DNA of 64,000 nt from Hyaloraphidium curvatum (lineage: Eukaryota; Monoblepharomycota; Hyaloraphidiomycetes; Hyaloraphidiales; Hyaloraphidiaceae): positions 248,001 to 312,000 of the forward strand of contig JAIVFI010000042.1 of the NCBI GenBank assembly GCA_025558095.1. Reading direction: 5' to 3'. Below the pieces are notes generated by a model that saw only the letters and a list, made by a program, of their open reading frames with translations, made no database searches and was not told the DNA's origin. Shown here in pieces: positions 22,418-32,151 of the stretch. A program made the position numbers and the translations under genes. Numbering within the stretch: the first letter of the stretch is position 1; every line of letters begins with the position of its first letter.

Positions 22418-24307
22418 TCAATCCGCGATCGAGCCCACCTCATTCTCCGTCTCCTCGACGTAAGGATACCGCAGTTCCCGCAGGAAGGCCTCGAACTCCT
22501 CCCTGTCCGCGTCCGTCTGCCCGACCTGCATGCCGACGAGCACCTTGCCGACGTCGGCCCCGTAGTTGCGGTAGTGGAAGAGGCTGACGTTCCACGTCGG
22601 CTTCATGACCGCAAGGAACCGCTGCAGCGCGCCCGGCCGGTCCGGGAACGAGAACCGGAACAGACGCTCATCGGGCAGTTTGGCGCGGCCGCCCATGAGG
22701 TACCGCACGTGCGCCTTGGCGGTTTCATTGTCCGAAATGTCGGTCCCGTGCATGTCCTTCTTGGCGAGCTCGGCGAATATGGCCCCGAGCTCGGTCTCCC
22801 GGTCGCGGGTTTGGAGGGAGAAGGACATGAAGATGTTTGCCTTCTCGGAATCCGAGAAACGGTAGGCAAACTCCGTCACGTTGCGGGGCGCGATGGCCTT
22901 GTAAAGGGTCATGAAGCTGCGGAGGGGCAAGGGATGAGGACAATCCCCGCAGCAGCGTTCCCGCCAGGTTCCACCTTCCGGGCTTCTCAGGAATCACGAC
23001 GCTGACCAGGGCCTCCCTCTTCTCACCGAGCTCCGCGCGCTCGCTCACGAAACGGAGCCGGTCGAAGTTGATGTTGGCACCGCTTGCAATGGCCACGTAT
23101 GTGCCGCCCGTCAGACCCTTGATCTGGACGTACTTCTTGAAGCCAGCGACAGAAAGGGCGCCGGCCGGCTCAACGATGGACCTCGTGTCCTCGAAAATGT
23201 CCTTGATGGCCGCGCACACCTCGTCCGTGGAAACGAGGACCATGGCATCGACGAGCTCCTGGGCGATCCTGAATGTTTCCTCGCCGACGAGGCGGACCGC
23301 GGCACCGTCCGCGAACAGTCCCACTTCCGGGAGCTCCACCCGCTTCCCGGCCTGCAGGCTCCGCGTCATAGCGTCCGCGTCGTAAGTCTCCACACCGATG
23401 ACCTTGACGTGCGGCGCCACGCGCTTGATGTAGGAAGCGATGCCGGTGAGGAGGCCACCGCCTCCGACACAGGCAAAGACGGCGTCCAGGGAGGCCAGGG
23501 TGGCGTAGGCTGGCAGCTGGCGGACGATCTCCATTGCGATCGTCCCCTGGCCGGCGATGACGAAAGGATCGTCGTACGGGTGGACATCGACGAGCCCTTG
23601 CTCCTGTTGTCGCGTACGGTCAGGATCATTCGAGCGCGGGGAGGGTTCCGACCCACGTCAATCAGCTGCTGCCGCCGTTTCTTCGCCTCGTCAAAGTCCA
23701 TGCCGTACAAAACCGCTTTGCCTCCCAATCGCTCGACGTTCTTGACCTTTATGGGAGGGGTCGCGAGCGGCATGACGATGGTCGCCTCGATGCCCATCTT
23801 CTTCGCGGCGAGCGCGACTCCCTGGGCGTGGTTGCCCGCCGAGGCGCACACGACGCCGCGCTTCCGCTCTTCGGGCGTGAGCTGGGACATCCGGTTGTAC
23901 GCGCCGCGCAGCTTGAACGAAAAGACGGGCTGGAGGTCCTCGCGCTTCAGGTACAGGTTGTTCCCGAACCGCGTCGACAGGTTGACCGCGTGGGTCAGGG
24001 GGCTCTCCATCGCCACGTCGTAGACCGGTGCGGTTAGGATCATCTGGAGGTAGTCCGGGTGTCCCGCGCCGGGGGTGTCCGGCTCGGCGTGCCCGTTCGC
24101 CAGGCCGTTGGCGGCGCGCGGGTTCTCCCAGATGGGCTCCCCTGTGAACAAGGTGCCGTCGACGCCGAAAAAGTGCCAGCCTTCGCCGTCGAGCGAGATG
24201 GCGGCCTCGAGTTTCGGGGACGCTGGAGCGTCGGGCGTAGACACGCGCGCCACCACCGCCGGCGCCAGCGCAGGGGGCGGGGTCGAAGGCGACGGTGCCG
24301 GCGGCAT
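22418..24307 (-). CDS. ILV1: Threonine dehydratase (deaminase), isoleucine biosynthesis
   Basis: Three exons (24307-23657, 23603-22975, 22916-22418) join in phase to 592 residues. The enzyme converts threonine to 2-oxobutyrate, the first step to isoleucine, in mitochondria. The PLP lysine lies in [12 protein letters not shown], the phosphate loop is GGGGLLTG, and [10 protein letters not shown] is conserved. Splicing restores [17 protein letters not shown] and [22 protein letters not shown]. The C-terminal ACT-like regulatory region (two copies around [13 protein letters not shown]) should mediate isoleucine feedback. From the 24307 start there is no clear presequence. The frame is open to an ATG at 24550, and that extension is rich in Arg with almost no acidic residues, so it may be the true mitochondrial N-terminus. 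Confidence 0.95.
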
Positions 24308-24769
24308 CGCGACGTTGAAGTCCAACAACACACGGCTCGCGATTCGCCTCTGGTGGAGATGCCGGCGGCGCGGTTTGTTTTGACGTTGGTGATGACGCGT
24401 CTTCACTCGATTCTGCCAAGCTGGAGCAATGTTGGGCAGCGATCTCGTAGCTAGAAGGAGTGGACTATTCCAGCAAACAGAAGAGCTAGTTTTGGGAGCT
24501 TTATGCCCGCTGACCGATGTTGTAGCGGACCCTGCCTCGGGCTTCCCCATCCATCATTTCGACAGGCAGCCCGGATCACCGGCTGTGTCGCCAAGCGGAT
24601 CGCATATCGGATCTTTATCCGCTGAACGAGACGACGATGCGACGATCTTTCCAGGGTTGGGTGTGGTGGCAACGACGGGGCTCCCGCTTCATTTGCCATT
24701 TGGGGACGTCGGGCACACCCTTCGATTCTGCCGACACGGCCTCTATTCGCATCGCGCTTCCAGCGAGCG
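24308..24769. other. Divergent 5' region, ILV1 / SGNH hydrolase
   Basis: This 462-bp gap separates two divergent starts. The part next to ILV1 may encode an N-terminal extension of that protein (see ILV1). No TGACTC Gcn4-type site was found by eye, and no other feature was recognised. Confidence 0.5.
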
Positions 24770-25810
24770 ATGGACGGAAAGGACACGCATTACGATAAGG
24801 AGGGGAAGGATGCCGACTCGATCCCGGCGTCGGAGGTCGCCCTGTCGCACGGTGCTTCTTCGCCGAAGCGCGGCGCCTTCTATGTCGCGCTCGCGGCCAC
24901 CGCGCTCGTGGCGGCGGGCATCGCGGCCTTGGCAACGTACTTGAGCATCAAAGCGCTCGCCGCACCGTGCCCTACTGTGCCGGAGGCCACCAAGACCGTG
25001 ACGACCACACAGACGGTCTTCGCGACGGTGACAGCTCTCGCGGCTGTGGAACACACGCTCCCCGTGGACCCTGTTCGGATCATCGCACTCGGAGATAGCA
25101 TCACGCAGGGATACCTGTACGGAGGGCACTACCGATCCTTCATGTCATACCCTCGGAGGCTGCAGGAGCGGCTGAACCTCAACGAGTTCGGCTGGGGAAG
25201 GGGATTCGAGGTCAAAGTCGAGGCGAAAGGTGGAGACCGGGTTCTCGACGAGTTCGCGCAGCGATATCGGTATCAGCTCGAGGCCAGAGCGAAGGGCGGG
25301 GAGCTCTACGAGTGGAGTATTATCCTTGGTGGATTTAATGACTTAACGTATGGCTCCAAAGCCTCCGACGTCCTGGCGGGTCTCCAGCGTCTGTGGGACA
25401 TTGGACGGGGCAGCAACCCTTACATGAGGATCCTGCAAGCGACCGTGATGGAGTTCGGTCGCAACATCGTGAGTGCCCGCATGACCTCGCAACCTACGAT
25501 GTGATTCCAAGCGCAATCGCCGCAGACCAACTTCGCTGCAGTCGAGCAGCAGCGGATTGAGCTGAACCAGGGAATCTTCAGGGCCGCGAACGCTACGCGC
25601 AACGTGTTCGTCCTGGACACGGCCCAATATTTCCAGTTCCGGAACATTTCGGACGACGAGCGGAGAGCCAGATGGGACGACGATGTGCATCCGACGTCCT
25701 ACGGATACCAGCTCCTCGGCGACGTGTTCTATGAAGGGTGGGTAGCCTTGACCGTCGGATTCCTTTGTTTTGACGTCGGTCCTTGCAGCATTCGAGGACT
25801 CCTGCACTGA
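24770..25810 (+). CDS. Membrane-anchored SGNH/GDSL hydrolase
   Basis: Exons 24770-25468, 25526-25737 and 25789-25810 give 310 residues; the second intron (25738-25788, donor GTGGGT) is a multiple of three, so reading through it also ends at the same stop. A single hydrophobic segment at residues about 37-62 after a charged N-terminus suggests a type II membrane protein with the catalytic domain outside the cytosol. The SGNH blocks are ALGDSITQG (nucleophile Ser), LGGFNDL (Asn) and DDDVHPTSYG (Asp and His of the triad). A Thr-rich stem links the anchor to the domain. Such enzymes remove acyl groups from lipids or polysaccharides; the substrate is not evident. Its stop codon is one base from that of the ZMYND10-like gene. 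Confidence 0.88.
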
Positions 25811-25811
25811 T

Positions 25812-27569
25812 TCAAGTACAAGCAAATGAAAGTCTCTCGTCTAGAACAGCAGATGCTTCTTTGTCTTCTCCTGTCTGCTGATGTAGTTGGAACGCTAATC
25901 TAATGCCCTCTGTGCCTCAATATGCCTCTGCGACTCGTGCAACGTAACTTTGGCCCATCAATGTTTGCAGATCGAGAGCTGAACAGGACTTACCGCTCGA
26001 GGTACTCCTGGAATGCTGCATCCCGGGTCTGGAACCATATTCCGTGGACGTCCGCTTGTTCCGCCTTGAGAGACTCTTCGAGAGAACGGTCCACCGAAGT
26101 GATCTAATCGTGCATCGTGTCGGATCGCAAACGCCATCATCCATCTGAGCCCTTACCTCTTGGATTAGTCCTTTGGAGCGAGCGCCTTTCATCTCCGCTG
26201 GCTCCAGGAGGGAGACTTCTTCTACGACAGCTTGTAGGGGACGGAGGTGCGGAAGGTGCTTCAGAACAGCCCCGTTTAGAATATCACGCAGCTAGGGAAT
26301 CGTGGTTAGAGCTAGTGAGGTGCCTTGTCTTTGCCTGCAAGTGTTCGCAATACGAACCTGCATGATCCAGCCGCGCCTCTGTGCGTCGATCTCGTACTTT
26401 CGGCGTACATCGGGCTCAAGGAGGAGGTTGTACAAAGCCATCCACGTCTTGAGAGGATCGTTAGACGTTGAGACCACAAAAATATCTGCGCCCCCATACC
26501 TGAGCTTCGTACTTGGTCAGCTTGGTGCTTGCCTCCACCATGTTGCTGGCAAACTCCTCATCGAGGAGCTTTTCAAGTCTCAGCCAGGGTGCGGACTCCA
26601 GAAGCTGGATCAGCAAGACTACAATATCTGATTTGTTTGTCAAGCTAAAGGAAGTGCGGGCCCTTAGTGACTCAACTCACCAAAGTCGGCCTGCAACATC
26701 AGATTTGTGGCTTCCAAAGGCAATGATGAAGCAAAGTCGGTGATGCACTGGACAATAGCGAGCGCCGACAGACTAATCCGGTGCCTGTGCCGGTGGTGTG
26801 CCGCTGCCAGATCCTGTTGGTGGATTAGCCTCGTGCGAAGGCAACCCTCGTCTGTGGTACCTTGTCGACCTTCTCCATTCTTCTTTCCAGAGCTGAAGGT
26901 GATGTTCCCTCCCCCTCTTCGTTGCTTTGTCCGGCCATATCAGCGATTGACGTGGTTGCCTAGCTACGGCCACATACCCCAGCGCAAGAAGGTTCACCAT
27001 TTTCCGACGGCACCACCGGAGTAGATCCGTCGCGTGCGAGCCCAGCGACGAGCACGCAAAGCTATGGTAGAGTATCAGAGACAGAAAATCAGCCAAAGTG
27101 GCTTCAAACTGAATCTGATGGCTCCGTTGATCAATCGAAGAGCGGGGCGGCCACTTGCATTGCTCACCACGAAGCGGAGCTTCAACGCTGCTTCTTCATT
27201 ACCGTCCAGGTTCAGCACCAAATTTGGCACGATTTGAGATTTCCAACGCTCGAGCACCAGCAGCTCGTAGACCAGAACTTGGGTCTGCCGAGCATGAGCG
27301 AACAATTGCCGTATCACCAGGGGCTCCGCACCTTCTCTGTATCTGCTATCACATCCGACACACGATCTTCATCGCGCTCTGTGGCTGCTCTGTGTGCCTC
27401 AGCATGGAGGAGCTCGATTGCTTCCTGTTGATTGAACCATCTTGCAACCGCTGAGCCAGGGTTCGCCGTGCCGCAGACTGTCTCACCTCCTGCTGCCAAT
27501 GTCGGCCATTGCCAAAGGCGTTATTGATTCGGCTAGCTCCGAAATAGGCACGGAAGGTCCCGTAGCCAT
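25812..27569 (-). CDS. ZMYND10: ZMYND10-like axonemal dynein assembly factor lacking the MYND finger
   Basis: Ten exons (27569-27487, 27440-27332, 27284-27168, 27114-26978, 26892-26681, 26627-26500, 26447-26358, 26291-26157, 26103-25994, 25899-25812) join in phase to 402 residues. Recognisable ZMYND10 blocks in order are GSRRWFNQQEAIELL, TQVLVYELLVLERWKSQIVP, FEATLADFLSLILYHSF, ALAIVQCITDFASSLPL, LLIQLLESAPW, YEAQTWMALYNLLLEP and LRDILNGAVLKHLPHL. In animals the protein is a cytosolic chaperone factor for preassembly of inner and outer dynein arms of motile cilia. The human protein ends with a MYND zinc finger. Here the last exon ends RLAFQLHQQTGEDKEA...FACT with no Cys/His cluster and abuts the neighbouring gene, so the finger seems absent. 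The first nine exons are well supported; the last splice is less certain. Confidence 0.85.
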
Positions 27570-27673
27570 CGTTTGCCGGGGTTCTTGGGCCTAGATTCGA
27601 AAGTCGCGTCGGATGTTTGCACGCCGGCCGGGACAAGGCCGAACGCGACCGACCAGGCCGCCCAGCCATCAGA

Positions 27674-29704
27674 ATGGAGCCAGAGTCTACGAGCCTCCCC
27701 GTCGAACTATGGCAGGCGGTGTTTTCTTTTCTGACGCGTCGATCCGATCTTTACGCCGCGTCGCTCGCGTGCCGCTTGTGGAACGGACCCGCGTTGGAGA
27801 GGCTCTGGGCCTTGGGGCCTATTCCGCACAACCTGCGGTCCGTGCGCGAGTTTCTACGCGTCGTGGCTGGCACAAAGAATCTTTCTGATGTCGGCATTTT
27901 GGGATTCGACAATGACGGGGCGGAGACGGCCCCCTGGGAACCTCCGGAAGGCGACAGCCCCGAACGTCGTCATCTGCGGGCGAGCGGATTTTTCTCGCTC
28001 GAGGATGATACAAAGGGGCGGGCGAATACGAGGGTTGAAAGGGCTGATGGTGACACAGCGGACTGCATTCCTTATCCTGGTTGCGCTTCGGTGGGGCCGT
28101 GGAAAACTCCTCTAGAGTACGCGGCGCTTGTCCGCCACTTTTCATTCCTGGGGGACTTCTACGGCGGAAGATCAATCATGCCCTCGGGAGCATTGGTGAA
28201 CTTTTTGGTCAGCCGATGCCCTGGTTTGAGGACGCTCGTAGTTCGCCAAGGCCTGTCGGGCACCCCGAACCCCGAGGCCGGCCGGGCGTACAATCTCTCT
28301 TGCCTCCGCGTTCCCGGCGCCCCGTACGAGTCGCTGCAGAACACCTTGGAACCGGGGAAAGTCACGCATTTGGACGTGCTGGTTGATCCTACGCTCCTTG
28401 TCGCGGTATTGGAGGCGTTTCCCAACGTCCGATCCTTGACTTTTGCTCGCCATGGTCTGAGCGGACCTGACGGCACCCCGCCAATTGATCCCGTACTGCC
28501 CGACTTGAACCAGCTCTCCCTCGACGATGAGGGCGAGAACAGCTTGGCTCATCTGGTTCCATCTCTGTCGTCAGTGAAGCTCGTCGGTTTCCACGTCACG
28601 CCGGCCACAGACGAATACGGATCGCGTCTTTTGACGAAGTTGGCGCCGCAGATTCGGAGGCTCACCGTGAGGGCAACTCGAATGAAGGACCTTCTCTGCC
28701 TCGATAAGCTGTCGAATCTCGAGGCTCTCCATCTCCACGATCTTCCCAACCTGCCCCAGATTCTGGTCGCGACCTCATCCGTCTGGGCTCCCAGAATTCG
28801 GAGCCTGTATCTCTGCTCCAGGTCCACCATGTTCGAGGTTGGCTTTCTACTTCGGCAGCTGGACCCGCGCAACCTTCGGGAGTTGACGCTGAAGTGCCTA
28901 CCGTCGCGGAGGAGGAACGATCTGGGCTTCGTGGACCCGACCACGACGTTTCTGGCGACGCCGTCACCGCAACTCGTCGCGCCGAGCTTAGCGCTCTCGT
29001 TCGTTCCGCTTTCTTTCCCGAACCTGGAGGTACTGCGCTTCGAGGGATTCGAGATTTCCGATCTCGATCAGTTCCTCGAGAATCTGGCCTCAACTCGAGG
29101 GCCCCGACCCCAACTGCGCGTCCTCGGTCTTTCGGACCAGCCGCAAATGGCCCCGGACCCGCTGTTAGATTGCCTGCGGAAGCTGAAAGTCCTGCAAGTT
29201 CTGTCTCTGGCCGCGTGCAACCTCGATGACCGTGTGGTGGCCGAAGTGCTTGTCGCAGGCTCCGGCCCCTTGCCAGACAGGGAATCGGAGCTTCCGAGCC
29301 CACGAAGGCGTCGCGATCGCAGCAGATCGGAGTCGTCCGCATCTGGCTCGGAGTTGCTCGCTACGGTAGCAAGGCGGAACCATCGACAGGCGCACGTGGA
29401 CGCGGACTGGGATCGCAGGCTTTCTGATGGGGGACAGATCCGGCGATCCCAGCTTCGGCGCTGCTTCTTCGGAAGGAACCCAGGAGTTACGCTGGAGGAA
29501 CTCGCAGGGCTGGTCAAGAGAAGGGATATGCTTTTGCCCGCAGAGTTGGCGATCCTCGACTTGCTTGGCACGCGGGCCACGGAGCAAGCTGTCGCTGGCC
29601 TCAGGGAGAGCTTGCCGCACATCTTCGGCGCGACTGGCATACGGATCGGATCGCGGCGCCCTCTGGAAGATGAGGATTGGATTTTCGAGGGGGATTTCGA
29701 TTGA
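27674..29704 (+). CDS. F-box / leucine-rich-repeat protein, intronless
   Basis: The product is 676 residues with no intron. The start at 27674 places a textbook F-box at residues 7-40 (SLPVELWQAVFSFLTRRSDL followed by AASLACRLWN). LRR-like strands then run through most of the chain (VRSLTFARHG, LEALHLHDLP, LRELTLKCLP, LQVLSLAACNL). A Ser/Arg-rich basic stretch lies near residues 540-570, and the C-terminus is acidic. This should be a Skp1-binding substrate receptor of an SCF ubiquitin ligase; the substrate is unknown. The frame is open from 27617, but that extension precedes the F-box and looks like 5' UTR. The start codon is 104 bp from that of the divergent ZMYND10-like gene. Confidence 0.85.
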   Translation: MEPESTSLPVELWQAVFSFLTRRSDLYAASLACRLWNGPALERLWALGPIPHNLRSVREFLRVVAGTKNLSDVGILGFDNDGAETAPWEPPEGDSPERRHLRASGFFSLEDDTKGRANTRVERADGDTADCIPYPGCASVGPWKTPLEYAALVRHFSFLGDFYGGRSIMPSGALVNFLVSRCPGLRTLVVRQGLSGTPNPEAGRAYNLSCLRVPGAPYESLQNTLEPGKVTHLDVLVDPTLLVAVLEAFPNVRSLTFARHGLSGPDGTPPIDPVLPDLNQLSLDDEGENSLAHLVPSLSSVKLVGFHVTPATDEYGSRLLTKLAPQIRRLTVRATRMKDLLCLDKLSNLEALHLHDLPNLPQILVATSSVWAPRIRSLYLCSRSTMFEVGFLLRQLDPRNLRELTLKCLPSRRRNDLGFVDPTTTFLATPSPQLVAPSLALSFVPLSFPNLEVLRFEGFEISDLDQFLENLASTRGPRPQLRVLGLSDQPQMAPDPLLDCLRKLKVLQVLSLAACNLDDRVVAEVLVAGSGPLPDRESELPSPRRRRDRSRSESSASGSELLATVARRNHRQAHVDADWDRRLSDGGQIRRSQLRRCFFGRNPGVTLEELAGLVKRRDMLLPAELAILDLLGTRATEQAVAGLRESLPHIFGATGIRIGSRRPLEDEDWIFEGDFD

Positions 29705-29721
29705 ATTCGAGATTCAAGCCA

Positions 29722-32043
29722 TTACAAAAGCCGCTCTTCTGCTGCGACGATTTCCTCCTTGATGAGCTTGTCCACGTCGTTCCGGAAGCCAAACACGCGA
29801 ATCGCCTCCCCGAGGTTCTTCATTCTTCGTGCTGCCATGATTTCCTTCCGTTTGGCCTCCTGCTCCGCGGCCTTCTGCTTCAGCACCCTCTTCTTGTCCT
29901 CCTTCTTCTTGGACTTCTCGCCGCCGCCTTCGCCAGATTTCGCGCTCGCAGCCGCCTTGGAAGAGCTGATCTTCTCAAGCTCCGACTTTCGAATGGCGTC
30001 CATCTCGGGCCGGAACGTGTCCAAGAACGCCTGCGCGAACGCATCCTTCCTCGCTTTTGACCCATTGGCCACGTCGAAAGCGCTGAGCAGCGGGTGATTC
30101 AGAGCAGGATCGTCCCTCTCCTCGGGCCCGAACGGTTCCTCGGGAGGAGGCGCGGCCGCGTTCCCAGCTGTCTTTCGCTTCCGTGCTGCGCGGGCTTTGC
30201 GGCGTGCTCGCCGGATTGTCAGCGCCTCGTACATATCCCCGTCAACGAGGGACTCGCGGTAGAGTTCGATGCCGCGGGTGACCGCATCCAGCATGGCGTC
30301 GATCACTTTGGTGTCACTGTGATCCATCCCTTCCCGAACAAACACGGCGCGATCAAGCACGGCAAATGACAACCGCGGCTGGTCGGCCGTCTCCTCCAGC
30401 GAACCCAGGAAAAATGGCGTCGGATCCGAGTGGATGGAAATGCACGGTTCGAAAAAGCTGTGAAGCAGCATATTCAAAAATGGAAGCGACGGAGCGGTTT
30501 CGCTCGTGTACGGCCGCAGGTGAGCGGGTGTCTCCGGAGCAGGGCGATGCGCCGGGTGAACGTAGTTGTCCAGAGAGACCACTGTCGCATCCCCAAGCTT
30601 CGTGACCGTGTAGGGATACAGGGGATCAGACGCTGTGCCGGAAACTGGAGCTTGATCGTTGCTGGTTCCGACGCCGCCCTCTTTGCGCCCACCGCTGCTG
30701 GTGGTGGAGCCAACGCCCGCGTAGCGGTTCCTCCACAAGGGATCTGTGGCCGGAAACACAAGATCTGCGTACTCGGGCCTGAGCGTGTAGGGAGGATAGC
30801 CAAAGAGCTCGACGGGCGCTTCTTCTGGCTCGTCTCCTTTGCCCTCCTTTCGTCTTCTCTCCGCTCTCTCCGCTGCAGCTTCTGGTACGTCCTGATCCCA
30901 ATTCAGCCGCGCGTAAGCCTCAAGACGTCGATCCGTCGGGTGCCACGACTTGACGAGCGGTTTGAGCGTGTCGCGGATGCGAAGAAGGCACCGGCGAATC
31001 GCCCGCTGGTTCTCGTCGTGCCGCGGAGGAAAGAGCTTCGGATCCGGTTCCGGTATGGTTTCCGGTCGGAACTGAGGATCGCAGGGGTCCCACTGGGGGT
31101 TTGGTTCCGTCCCTGCCACTTCGAACCTCGGAGGCCCGGCAACGCCGGTCCTCTTGGCGTTTGTCGCCCACGCTCGGTCCATGTCGTCCTGAATGCCCCG
31201 CAAAGTCACCTGCAGTTCTCGCAAGCTCTTCGTTGTGGCGTCAAAGAGCAGCATCAGTTCATCGCGTGCAGGTTTTCGGGCTCCGTAGTGTTCCATCTCC
31301 CACGGGGAAAGAGACGCCCAAGTCCGTTCATCGCGCGTCATTGACGATTCGGGATCGGAGTCTGGAGCAGAGTCGGAAGAGTAGACAAAGATCTGCTTGG
31401 CCAACACGTCCTCCGGCCCTTCATAGGAATCGTCGGACGCTTCCATCTCTTCCGCTGTCGTCTTGTCGACGACCGCCGAGACTCTGATGGTGCCCTCGAC
31501 CGAAAGCCCGACATTCTGTCGCTTCGAAGCATGTCGGTAACCGCGCTGGACATCCGCATCGACGTCACTCGCGGAGTCTGCGCTCGATCCCGACGAATCG
31601 GTGTCGGAGTTGCCTTCCTCCGACTCGTCCTGACCGCCATCGTCGCCAGAGGACTCGGCATCCTCGTCCAAAAAACCTTCAACATCGCTCATAGAGCTGC
31701 TGCTTTCGGGAACGTCCGAATCGTGCTCCCGGGCACGCGCAGAACTATTGGGCTTCGGCAGTCCGGGAATGAGCAGATCCTCCGAAGAGCCTGAGCTCTT
31801 TCCCAAGCTTGAGGGAGCATTGCTAGTAGAGCCTGAATCGTCACTCTCTTCCGAGGAAGCACTGGCCGCCGCCCGAGATTCTTGTGTCTTTTCGTCGTCC
31901 GTGGAAGGAGACCGTGCCTTTCCGGACTTTCCGGCCGCGGTGCGCGCTTTTCCGCCAGCTTTCGCCGCCGATGGCGCGCCAGAGGATGCTCTGTGCACTG
32001 ATGCCGCTTGTGGCCGACGGACCGGCTTCTCCCGGGGCGGCAT
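29722..32043 (-). CDS. Hypothetical protein with a Ser/Asp-rich N-terminus and Lys-rich C-terminal helix
   Basis: I do not recognise a family. The single-exon product is 773 residues from the ATG at 32043. Residues about 1-230 are disordered, with many Ser, Asp and Glu (runs such as SSEESDDSGS), and contain basic patches near the start. The middle (about 300-650) looks folded, with Trp, Tyr and Pro-rich segments such as FGYPPYTLRPEY and NMLLHSFFEPCISIH. The last 120 residues are Lys/Glu-rich and likely form a long helix (KSKKKEDKKRVLKQKAAEQEA). The composition is that of nuclear or nucleolar proteins. The frame is open upstream to 32358, but that part overlaps the divergent gene and is Arg-rich noise. 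Confidence 0.7.
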   Translation of the reverse strand: MPPREKPVRRPQAASVHRASSGAPSAAKAGGKARTAAGKSGKARSPSTDDEKTQESRAAASASSEESDDSGSTSNAPSSLGKSSGSSEDLLIPGLPKPNSSARAREHDSDVPESSSSMSDVEGFLDEDAESSGDDGGQDESEEGNSDTDSSGSSADSASDVDADVQRGYRHASKRQNVGLSVEGTIRVSAVVDKTTAEEMEASDDSYEGPEDVLAKQIFVYSSDSAPDSDPESSMTRDERTWASLSPWEMEHYGARKPARDELMLLFDATTKSLRELQVTLRGIQDDMDRAWATNAKRTGVAGPPRFEVAGTEPNPQWDPCDPQFRPETIPEPDPKLFPPRHDENQRAIRRCLLRIRDTLKPLVKSWHPTDRRLEAYARLNWDQDVPEAAAERAERRRKEGKGDEPEEAPVELFGYPPYTLRPEYADLVFPATDPLWRNRYAGVGSTTSSGGRKEGGVGTSNDQAPVSGTASDPLYPYTVTKLGDATVVSLDNYVHPAHRPAPETPAHLRPYTSETAPSLPFLNMLLHSFFEPCISIHSDPTPFFLGSLEETADQPRLSFAVLDRAVFVREGMDHSDTKVIDAMLDAVTRGIELYRESLVDGDMYEALTIRRARRKARAARKRKTAGNAAAPPPEEPFGPEERDDPALNHPLLSAFDVANGSKARKDAFAQAFLDTFRPEMDAIRKSELEKISSSKAAASAKSGEGGGEKSKKKEDKKRVLKQKAAEQEAKRKEIMAARRMKNLGEAIRVFGFRNDVDKLIKEEIVAAEERLL

Positions 32044-32151
32044 GCCGTCGTTGGACCGCGTGCGCTTGCACTGCCTTCCCGCGCCCCTACTCGTGCGTGG
32101 TTCGAGCCCGGCCCAAACAAACAGTCCTGAATCTCCGCTCAACCTCCCGGC

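Noticed and set aside
25760-25993. A MYND finger hidden downstream of the last ZMYND10 exon
   Set aside because: An alternative frame through this region gives some cysteines (SICCSRRETFICLYLNQC) but not the MYND Cys/His spacing, and it would overlap the coding end of the SGNH gene.
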